Origin: HB2-32-21 sp003448675
GTDB taxonomy: Bacteria; Pseudomonadota; Gammaproteobacteria; Pseudomonadales; Porticoccaceae
DNA: 20,107 bases
NCBI GenBank assembly: GCA_041584755.1
Contig: JBFHDK010000058.1
Span: 1 to 20,107 of the forward strand
Reading direction: 5' to 3'
Shown here: piece by piece, positions 14,567 to 20,107 of the stretch
Position numbering within the stretch: the stretch's first letter is position 1
Layout of the letters: each line of letters starts with the position of its first letter
Program-made: the position numbers and the translations under genes
Notes under the pieces: generated by a model
What the model was told of the DNA's origin: nothing
What the model saw: only the letters and a program-made list of their open reading frames with translations
Databases searched by the model: none

Positions 14567-14640
14567 TGGAGGCGCGGGTCGGAATCGAACCGGCGTACAC
14601 GGAGTTGCAGTCCGCTGCATAACCACTCTGCCACCGCGCC
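14567..14640 (-). tRNA. tRNA-Cys(GCA)
   Basis: 74 nt on the - strand with encoded CCA. The acceptor GGCGCGG pairs with CCGCGCC; the anticodon loop is CTGCAAC with anticodon GCA; the T arm is GCCGG-TTCGATT-CCGAC with one mismatch; the discriminator is U, as in cysteine tRNAs. It lies first after pgsA, matching its place in Pseudomonas-type clusters. Confidence 0.95.
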
Positions 14641-14730
14641 TGCATATTCAAAACTACTTGTTCCCTGAGACTAGCTAAACCTCTCTTCACTACTACCAGC
14701 AGAGGCTTGTAACCACCCTCCCCCGGCTTA

Positions 14731-14747
14731 TCTGAATGCTATTCAGA
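14731..14747. other. Perfect 7-bp hairpin between pgsA and the tRNAs
   Basis: TCTGAAT-GCT-ATTCAGA is a perfect inverted repeat with a three-base loop, 65 bases beyond the pgsA stop. No T-run follows on either strand, so it is more likely an RNA-processing or attenuating hairpin between pgsA and tRNA-Cys than a terminator. Nothing else is evident in 14641-14811. Confidence 0.35.
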
Positions 14748-14811
14748 CTCTGTGCCTGGGGCGGCGAGATTGTACCGAAGCGGGGCATGAAATAACAGAT
14801 ATCAAAGCCTT

Positions 14812-15381
14812 TCAGGTTATGTCTTTCTTGTCGAGTTTGAACTCTGGCCAGGCGGCTTTCAGGTAGACCACCATGGACCACATGGTCAATACGGCGGCGA
14901 TATACAGCAGTCCAAGCCCCAGCCAGTGGAATGTGGGGTAGGTATCGGGGTTGAACATCAGCAGCACGACGATGGAGATCATTTGCATAACGGTCTTGAC
15001 CTTGCCGATATGAGACACAGCAACGCTGGTGCGCTGTCCCAACTCGGCCATCCACTCCCGCAGAGCCGATACGACAATCTCACGACCGATGATGATCATG
15101 GCGGGGATGGCGAACAAGGGTGATGAATTGCGCTCCAGCAGCAACACCAGAGCCACGGCGACAATGAGTTTATCGGCCACCGGGTCTAGAAATGCACCAA
15201 AGGAGGTTTCCAGGCCGAGACGTCGAGCCAGATAGCCATCGAGCAGGTCGGTAAGGGCAGCAATACCGAAAATGGCGGCGCTCGCAAGGTAGTGCCATTC
15301 CCAGGGCAGATAATAGACCACCACCAGGAGAGGAATGAACAGCACCCGCAACAGGGTCAGTTGATTAGGCAGATTGAACAT
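14812..15381 (-). CDS. pgsA: CDP-diacylglycerol--glycerol-3-phosphate 3-phosphatidyltransferase
   Basis: 189 residues, normal length for PgsA, the inner-membrane enzyme that joins CDP-diacylglycerol and glycerol-3-phosphate to phosphatidylglycerol-phosphate. It begins MFNLPNQLTLLRVLFIP, the typical PgsA N-terminus. The CDP-alcohol phosphotransferase signature is complete: Asp45, Asp48-Gly49, Ala52-Arg53, Gly62, Asp66 and Asp70 (TDLLDGYLARR then GAFLDPVADK). Several membrane helices follow, including the region around 145-170. It starts 30 bases after uvrC on the same strand, the conserved gacA-uvrC-pgsA order. The ribosome site is weak, so coupling with uvrC is likely. Confidence 0.96.
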   Translation of the reverse strand: MFNLPNQLTLLRVLFIPLLVVVYYLPWEWHYLASAAIFGIAALTDLLDGYLARRLGLETSFGAFLDPVADKLIVAVALVLLLERNSSPLFAIPAMIIIGREIVVSALREWMAELGQRTSVAVSHIGKVKTVMQMISIVVLLMFNPDTYPTFHWLGLGLLYIAAVLTMWSMVVYLKAAWPEFKLDKKDIT

Positions 15382-15411
15382 AGAAATGGGCTTACTACGG
15401 CAGGCTGCAAA

Positions 15412-17235
15412 CTACCCCTTGTGGAGGGAGCTGTAAATAGCTTCGGCGACTTTTCTGTTAATGGATGGGACCTTCATCAAATCCGTGGTGCTGGCCTTTT
15501 CGACAGCAGCCATACCACCGAAATAGCGCAGCAATTCACGGCGTCGTTTAGGCCCGACACCGGCAACCTCTTCCAGCGGCGAACGCTTGCGCTTACGGTC
15601 GCGCCGCTGTCGGTGTCCAGTAATGGCGAAACGGTGAGCTTCGTCCCTGATTTGTTGAATCAACAGCAGGCCCGCCTGTTCGGGAATGATTTCCTGCTCA
15701 CCCTCTTCGGTGGTCAGAATCAGGGTTTCCATACCCGGTTTGCGGGTCGTTCCCTTGGCCACACCCACCAGTTTGACACCAATCACGTTCAACTCTTCGA
15801 GCACCTTTTGCGCGATCCGCAACTGGCCCTTGCCGCCATCAATAAAGAGGATATCAGGCAACCTGCCCTCGCCCTTCTGCAGGCGCTGATAACGGCGCTT
15901 GATGGCCTGCTCCATGGCCGCGTAATCATCCCCGGCGGTGATGTTTTCGATATTGAAGCGGCGATAATCGGACTTTAACGGCCCTTCCCGGTTAAACACC
16001 ACACAGGATGCCACCGTCGCTTCGCCACTGCTGTGACTGATATCAAAGCATTCAAGGCGTTCGGGCATTTCGGGCAGAGCCAGGGTTTTCTGAAGTTTTT
16101 CATACCGTTTCAGGGTATTAGCCGAGGCCGCCATGCGCCCGGTCAGGTTTTGTTCGGCGGTGCGGGTGGCCAGCTCCAGCCATTTTTTACGTGTTCCGCG
16201 GCTGACATTTCTGATCGCCACTTTGCGCTGTACCGCGCTGCTGAGCGCCTCTTCCAGCACCCCCTTGTCGGGCAGATCGACACCAAGGGCAATTTCCCTG
16301 GGGATATCCAGACCGACGCTACTCTTGAGGTAGTGGCGGGGAATAAATTCACCAATGATCTCTTCGATACCGCTAGCCAGCGGCGCTTTGGGATAGAAGC
16401 TCCGACTGCCGAGAATCCGTCCATGGCGAATATAAAGCAGATGAACGCAGACCTCGTCTCCTTCCATCGCGGCGGCAATCACATCGAGGTGACCATTGCC
16501 GGATTCGATAATCTGTTCGGCCTGGACCTGGCGCATGGCGATGATCTGGTCGCGAATCTGTGCCGCCTCTTCAAAGGCCAACTTCTCACTGGCCCTGTCC
16601 ATATCCGCTTCCAGCTCTTTCATCAGGGGCTGGTTTCTGCCTTCGAGAAACATGCGAGTATGGCGTACGTCGCGCTGGTAATTTTCTTCGGATATCAAAC
16701 CTACGCAAGGGGCGTTACAGCGCTCGATCTGGTATTGCAGGCAGGGTCGGGAACGGTTTTTAAAAAAGCTGTCCTCGCATTGACGCACACGAAACGTCTT
16801 CTGTAAAAAACTCATGCTCTCCCTGACCGAATGTACGCTGGGAAATGGCCCGAAATAAGTGCCTTTTTTACGCTTGGCTCCCCGATGAAAGGCCAGGCGG
16901 GGCCAGGTATCGCGATCAGAAAAGAAAATATAAGGATAGGATTTATCGTCGCGCAGGAGAATATTAAAAGGCGGGCGATACTCCTTGATCAGGTTTTGCT
17001 CAAGCAGCAGGGCTTCGAGCTCGGTCTCGGTAACGGTGACATCAACGCGAGCAATGCGCTTAACCAGCGCCGCCGTTTTTGGCGCCAGTCCGCCGGCTCG
17101 AAAATAGCTGCCCACGCGCTTGCGCAGGTTTTTGGCTTTGCCGACATAAAGCACTTCGCCATCGGCGCCGACCATTTGGTAAATACCCGGGCGTGGGGTC
17201 AGGGTTTTGAGGAAAACCTTCGGATCAAATGACAT
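15412..17235 (-). CDS. uvrC: Excinuclease ABC subunit C
   Basis: 607 residues, close to E. coli UvrC (610). UvrC makes both incisions in UvrABC nucleotide-excision repair. The N-terminal GIY-YIG nuclease domain is seen as GIYQMVGADGEVLYVGKAK (residues 17-35). A UVR motif for UvrB contact lies at about 205-235 (ELEADMDRASEKLAFEEAA). The C-terminal RNase H-like nuclease region includes ERLECFDISHSSGE and LFIDGGKGQL, and the protein ends in a helix-hairpin-helix pair (EVAGVGPKRRRELLRYFGG). A Cys-rich patch in the first half (CEDSFF, CLQYQ, CNAPC) is the iron-sulfur-type Cys cluster seen in UvrC proteins. It lies between gacA and pgsA; the spacing of 54 bases to gacA suggests one transcript. Confidence 0.97.
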   Translation of the reverse strand: MSFDPKVFLKTLTPRPGIYQMVGADGEVLYVGKAKNLRKRVGSYFRAGGLAPKTAALVKRIARVDVTVTETELEALLLEQNLIKEYRPPFNILLRDDKSYPYIFFSDRDTWPRLAFHRGAKRKKGTYFGPFPSVHSVRESMSFLQKTFRVRQCEDSFFKNRSRPCLQYQIERCNAPCVGLISEENYQRDVRHTRMFLEGRNQPLMKELEADMDRASEKLAFEEAAQIRDQIIAMRQVQAEQIIESGNGHLDVIAAAMEGDEVCVHLLYIRHGRILGSRSFYPKAPLASGIEEIIGEFIPRHYLKSSVGLDIPREIALGVDLPDKGVLEEALSSAVQRKVAIRNVSRGTRKKWLELATRTAEQNLTGRMAASANTLKRYEKLQKTLALPEMPERLECFDISHSSGEATVASCVVFNREGPLKSDYRRFNIENITAGDDYAAMEQAIKRRYQRLQKGEGRLPDILFIDGGKGQLRIAQKVLEELNVIGVKLVGVAKGTTRKPGMETLILTTEEGEQEIIPEQAGLLLIQQIRDEAHRFAITGHRQRRDRKRKRSPLEEVAGVGPKRRRELLRYFGGMAAVEKASTTDLMKVPSINRKVAEAIYSSLHKG

Positions 17236-17289
17236 AGGCAGCAGGGGCCGTGAGCGAAGGAGTCACTAGTCGAGTCGCGCTACACGGAT

Positions 17290-17940
17290 CTAAATTATAT
17301 CACTCGGATCGACCAGACCATATTTCACCGCCGCCAGGGTCAGTTCCACGTCATTGCTCACACCCAGCTTCTCAAATATGCGGTATTTATAGGTGTTAAT
17401 GGTTTTCGGGCTGATATTGAGCACACCGGCCACTTCACCCACCCGGTGGCCGTTAGTAATCATTTCAGCAATCTGCAACTCACGCTCCGACAAAATCGCC
17501 AGGGGCGATTCTTCCTGCCCCGAAGCCAGGCCCTTGATCACGAGATCCTGGGCCAGTGAAGGGCTAACATAGATACGATCCTGCATCACCGTACGCAGAG
17601 CTGTCTCGATTTCCTCCCGGTCGGCCTTTTTAGTGACATATCCGGCTGCACCAGCCTTAAGCAGGTGGCGCGGAAACAAATCACCTTCAACCGCGGTGAT
17701 GATGATGACTTTGATCTGCGGGTGCACAGCCATCAGGCGACGTGTGGCTTCCATCCCACCGATACCGGGCATCTTCAGGTCCATGAAGACGATGTCCGGC
17801 CGGAAGTCACGTACGGCACGTAGCGCTTCCTCACCAGATGAGCATTGAGCAACTACGGTAGCGCTACCCGCCTCCTCAATAAGACTACTAAGCCCGACCC
17901 GAATCAGGTCATGGTCATCCACCACCACAACGTTATACAC
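17290..17940 (-). CDS. gacA: GacA/UvrY response regulator
   Basis: 216 residues, with GTG start at 17940 and AGGGAGAA eight bases upstream. It is a two-domain NarL/FixJ-family regulator: a receiver (1-120) with VVDDHDLIRVGL, phosphoacceptor Asp54 in VFMDLKMPGIGG and TKKAD with the conserved Lys, then a LuxR-type HTH (about 145-205) with LSERELQIAEMI and KTINTYKYRIFEKLG. The location immediately upstream of uvrC is diagnostic for gacA/uvrY. In other gammaproteobacteria it is phosphorylated by GacS/BarA and activates CsrB/RsmY-type small RNAs that titrate CsrA/RsmA, affecting biofilm and secretion. No GacS gene or such small RNA is recognised in this window. Confidence 0.95.
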   Translation of the reverse strand: MYNVVVVDDHDLIRVGLSSLIEEAGSATVVAQCSSGEEALRAVRDFRPDIVFMDLKMPGIGGMEATRRLMAVHPQIKVIIITAVEGDLFPRHLLKAGAAGYVTKKADREEIETALRTVMQDRIYVSPSLAQDLVIKGLASGQEESPLAILSERELQIAEMITNGHRVGEVAGVLNISPKTINTYKYRIFEKLGVSNDVELTLAAVKYGLVDPSDII

Positions 17941-18026
17941 TGCGTATTTCTCCCTGTTCTCCGGCCATCTCTCTCCATTGAGAGCCTACCACTGGCGACC
18001 TCACGCCGCCATGACCCTCTCCAGTC

Positions 18027-18054
18027 AAAACCGGATTAGCACCGATTAATCCGG
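18027..18054 (-). terminator. Rho-independent terminator of the kdsB-phosphatase-murB operon
   Basis: On the - strand CCGGATTA, eight-base loop, TAATCCGG, then TTTT. The perfect 8-bp stem starts within the last codons of murB and includes its stop codon. It separates this operon from gacA, whose start is about 90 bases further on. The rest of the 17941-18026 gap shows only the gacA ribosome site. Confidence 0.65.
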
Positions 18055-19083
18055 ATTTTCGCAGTCGCCCAGTACTCTTGGCTCCATCTCCAGCCGGATG
18101 CCGTAACGTTGATCGATGTCAGCGACAATTTCGCCAGCCAGGTCAAGCACATCCCGACCCCGAGCATCCCCAAATTGGGTCAGCACCAGCGCATGATCAG
18201 CGTGCACGGCACAATGGGGGGCACGGCGCCCTTTCCAGCCGGCGTGTTCGATCAGCCAGGCGGCGGGGATCTTCACCGCGCCATCGACCTGGGGGTACTG
18301 CACCATGTCCGGATAGCGTTCACGAAGGTCTCTAGCCCGCTTTGCATTGATTACCGGATTTTTAAAAAAGCTGCCCGCGTTGGGCTCACTGGCGGGATCG
18401 GGGAGCCTTTGCCGCCGGATACGGCTGACGGTTTCACACACGAGGTCGGGACGGATTTTGTCCTCGGGATATTCCGCTAGCGCCACTTTCAGGGCCGGAT
18501 AACTGATATTCACCCTGGGCTCACGGTGCAGGCTCAGGGTCACCGAAGTAATAATATAAGCGTCACGCAAAGCGCCCTTGAAGATACTATCGCGATAAGC
18601 AAGGCCGCATTGTTCACGGTTAAACTGCCGAACCTCGGCACTGGATATCTCAACGGCCTCCAGAGAAACCAGAAAATCGTTGAGCTCAACCCCGTAGGCG
18701 CCAATATTCTGAATCGGCGCGGCTCCCACCAGCCCCGGGATCAAAGCCAGATTCTCCAGACCATAACAGCCCTGCTCCAGCAATTCCGTGACCAGATCCC
18801 GCCAGGGTTCACCCGCCGCCGCCGTCACCAGCACGCGAGTCCTACTCTGCTCGACCACCTGGACGCCACGCAAACCCATCTGTATCACAAGCCCCTTCAG
18901 GTCGCCGGCCAACACGATATTGCTGCCCTCGCCAAGCACACTCACCGGCAATCGCCGCTGTCTGGCAAAGGCCAGCGCCTGATGCAATTCTCCAGCACTT
19001 TCCACGCGACAGAAATATTCCGCCCGCCCCGGCAGGGCGAAGGTGTTACTGCCTTGCAGTGAGTGGTTAGCAATAATGTTCAA
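18046..19083 (-). CDS. murB: UDP-N-acetylenolpyruvoylglucosamine reductase
   Basis: 345 residues, like E. coli type I MurB (342). This FAD enzyme reduces UDP-GlcNAc-enolpyruvate to UDP-MurNAc with NADPH in peptidoglycan precursor synthesis in the cytoplasm. The FAD-binding part shows VLGEGSNIVL (49-58) and IPGLVGAAPIQNIGAYGVE (115-133). Catalytic residues are Arg164 in YRDS, Ser238 in NAGSFFKNP and Glu334 in LEMEPR. The start is TTG at 19083, overlapping the upstream phosphatase stop by four bases (TTGA); no ATG is available near the conserved N-terminus (NHSLQGSNTF). Gene order kdsB-phosphatase-murB is common in gammaproteobacteria. Confidence 0.96.
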   Translation of the reverse strand: MNIIANHSLQGSNTFALPGRAEYFCRVESAGELHQALAFARQRRLPVSVLGEGSNIVLAGDLKGLVIQMGLRGVQVVEQSRTRVLVTAAAGEPWRDLVTELLEQGCYGLENLALIPGLVGAAPIQNIGAYGVELNDFLVSLEAVEISSAEVRQFNREQCGLAYRDSIFKGALRDAYIITSVTLSLHREPRVNISYPALKVALAEYPEDKIRPDLVCETVSRIRRQRLPDPASEPNAGSFFKNPVINAKRARDLRERYPDMVQYPQVDGAVKIPAAWLIEHAGWKGRRAPHCAVHADHALVLTQFGDARGRDVLDLAGEIVADIDQRYGIRLEMEPRVLGDCENPD

Positions 19084-19622
19084 TCGAGTTGGCTCTTCAT
19101 TAAAGAGGACTGTGTACTCAAGCCATGTCGTTCCCGGATCGCGTTCAACAGACCATCAGCAGCAACTTCCACCATATCCAGCACCCGATCAAAGCCCGCC
19201 GGCCCACCCCCATAAGGATCGGGCACTTCCACCAGGTTGGTATCGTGATGATAGTCGAGGAATAACTCAACGCGACATTTAGAGCCTGGTGGTGCCATCC
19301 CCTGTAAATTCGACAAATTACTCAGATCCATGGCCAGCATGTAATCAAAATGCTCAAAATCCTCGTGACACACCTGCCGCGCTCGCAGGTGTTCCAGCTC
19401 GTAACCCCGCTGTCGCGCTGCCGTCAGGGTGGCTTTGTGGGGAGGCCGGCCAATATGCCAGTCGCCGGTACCGGCGGAATCGACGCCTATCTGCCCCATC
19501 AAGCCCATGGACTGTATCCGCGACTCGAACACACCATGAGCTGTCGGTGAACGGCAGATATTACCCAGGCAAACAAATAACACATTTACCCGCGTCGGCT
19601 TCTCTGATCCTGGTAACGGCAT
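19080..19622 (-). CDS. Low-molecular-weight protein-tyrosine phosphatase
   Basis: 180 residues from the ATG at 19622; a GTG at 19625, overlapping the kdsB stop, is an equal alternative and adds one Met. The active-site loop C-x5-R is CLGNICRS (Cys18, Arg24) and the general-acid motif is DPYGGG (Asp135). DSAGTGDWHIG is the standard conserved segment after the loop. Cytoplasmic enzymes of this family dephosphorylate tyrosine or arginine, and some act on exopolysaccharide kinases; no kinase partner is in the window. Between kdsB and murB its function is unproven despite the conserved linkage. Its C-terminal end (about 155-180) is variable. Confidence 0.93.
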   Translation of the reverse strand: MPLPGSEKPTRVNVLFVCLGNICRSPTAHGVFESRIQSMGLMGQIGVDSAGTGDWHIGRPPHKATLTAARQRGYELEHLRARQVCHEDFEHFDYMLAMDLSNLSNLQGMAPPGSKCRVELFLDYHHDTNLVEVPDPYGGGPAGFDRVLDMVEVAADGLLNAIRERHGLSTQSSLMKSQLD

Positions 19623-19624
19623 CA

Positions 19625-20107
19625 CTAAATTGCTCCCCCACTGCTGGCGGCTGAGGCCTTAACGATAGCAATAGTCGCGGCAAGATCCGCTTCGGTATCA
19701 ACCCCGGGCGGCACCGGCGCCACTGCATCGTCAACATGAATGACAACGCCGTGATACATAAAGCGCAACTGCTCCAGGGCTTCGGTGCGCTCCAGCTCGG
19801 CCACCGGCCAGCTAACAAATTGCCTTAACAAACCCGCCCGGTAGGCGTAAAGGCCGATATGGCGACGATAACCGCAGGTCTCGGGCAGGCCCTGTACGTC
19901 ATTGGCAAAATGATCCCGCGCCCAGGGAATGGGGGCGCGGCTAAAATACAGGGCACGCCCTTCAACATCGCTCACCAGTTTAACCACGTTGGGATCGCGC
20001 AGTGTTGTCAACGCCAGTACCGGTTCACACAGGGTGGCCACGCCGGCTTCGGGATGAGCCGCCAGATTCACCGCCACCTGATCAATTACTGCCGGTGGAA
20101 TCAAAGG
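19625..20107 (-). CDS. kdsB: 3-deoxy-manno-octulosonate cytidylyltransferase, C-terminal part (5' end outside window)
   Basis: The frame is open to the right edge, so about 160 C-terminal codons of a gene normally near 250 are present. KdsB activates Kdo with CTP to CMP-Kdo for lipopolysaccharide core synthesis. Visible family segments are PLIPPAVIDQV at the edge (PMIPATIIRQV in E. coli), ALYFSRAPIPWARD, RRHIGLYAYRAG, LERTEALEQLRFMYHG and the terminal PPGVDTEADL. The TTG at 20102-20104 is not a start, since family sequence continues upstream. The stop is adjacent to the phosphatase start. Confidence 0.95.
   Translation of the reverse strand, partial: PLIPPAVIDQVAVNLAAHPEAGVATLCEPVLALTTLRDPNVVKLVSDVEGRALYFSRAPIPWARDHFANDVQGLPETCGYRRHIGLYAYRAGLLRQFVSWPVAELERTEALEQLRFMYHGVVIHVDDAVAPVPPGVDTEADLAATIAIVKASAASSGGAI

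Noticed and set aside
14641..14811. Search for the tRNA-Gly expected between pgsA and tRNA-Cys
   Set aside because: No cloverleaf or T-arm signature is present; only a short hairpin is seen.
15292..16806. Long + strand open frames (228 and 257 codons) opposite uvrC and pgsA
   Set aside because: They are antisense to strongly conserved pgsA and uvrC sequence, have no ribosome site and give proteins of low-complexity shadow type.
1..20107. CRISPR arrays, insertion sequences, integrases or phage genes
   Set aside because: No regularly spaced repeats, transposase or integrase motifs, or terminal inverted repeats were seen on either strand.

Overview
The window reads as chromosomal DNA of a free-living, probably marine or aquatic, gammaproteobacterium. 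The housekeeping block kdsB / low-molecular-weight tyrosine phosphatase / murB and the block gacA-uvrC-pgsA-tRNAs have the order and protein types known from Pseudomonas-like and Alteromonas-like gammaproteobacteria. I cannot place it to genus. The left two thirds are accessory sensory and surface-structure genes on the + strand; the right third is conserved housekeeping on the - strand.

Layout. (1) 1-4594: right-hand part of a Tad (tight adherence / Flp pilus) locus: end of cpaB/rcpC, then tadA, tadB and tadC with overlapping coding regions, then a Cys-rich TadE-like pseudopilin candidate. (2) 4670-7645: a membrane hybrid sensor kinase (GAF, two TM segments, PAS, HisKA, HATPase, REC). (3) 7646-13075: a nitric-oxide / cyclic-di-GMP module: an EAL phosphodiesterase, a LuxO-type sigma-54 response regulator, an H-NOX haem sensor, and a soluble kinase with an H-NOX-associated domain, HisKA, HATPase, REC and Hpt. 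(4) 13076-13931: mostly non-coding, with one small - strand gene (61 codons) behind a near-perfect sigma-54 promoter. (5) 13932-14640: tRNA cluster on the - strand: tRNA-Leu(UAA) interrupted by a 249-nt group I intron, a decayed tRNA-Leu copy and tRNA-Cys. (6) 14812-17940: pgsA, uvrC and gacA on the - strand. (7) 18027-20107: murB, a low-molecular-weight phosphatase and the 3' part of kdsB, ending in a hairpin terminator.

How the genes work together. The central module looks like a complete phosphorelay. H-NOX senses NO and controls the neighbouring kinase; phosphate passes His184 -> Asp467 -> His611 (Hpt) -> Asp57 of the LuxO-type regulator, which acts with sigma-54. I see sigma-54 (-24/-12) elements in front of the EAL gene (GG-N10-GC), the luxO-like gene (GG-N10-GA) and the small - strand gene (TGGCAC-N5-TTGC). 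The first two have similar LuxO-like palindromes at almost the same distance upstream of the -24 element (98 and 102 bp). The reading is therefore NO -> H-NOX -> kinase/Hpt -> LuxO-like -> sigma-54 promoters -> c-di-GMP phosphodiesterase, positive autoregulation and an unknown small protein. It resembles the Vibrio H-NOX/HqsK-LuxU-LuxO and Shewanella Hno circuits, but LuxU appears replaced by a fused Hpt domain, and the EAL enzyme lacks a receiver domain so would be controlled transcriptionally. The wiring is inference; the domains and promoter sequences are visible directly.

The second notable item is the group I intron in the anticodon loop of tRNA-Leu(UAA), at the cyanobacterial insertion position but with a core resembling the Azoarcus tRNA-Ile ribozyme.
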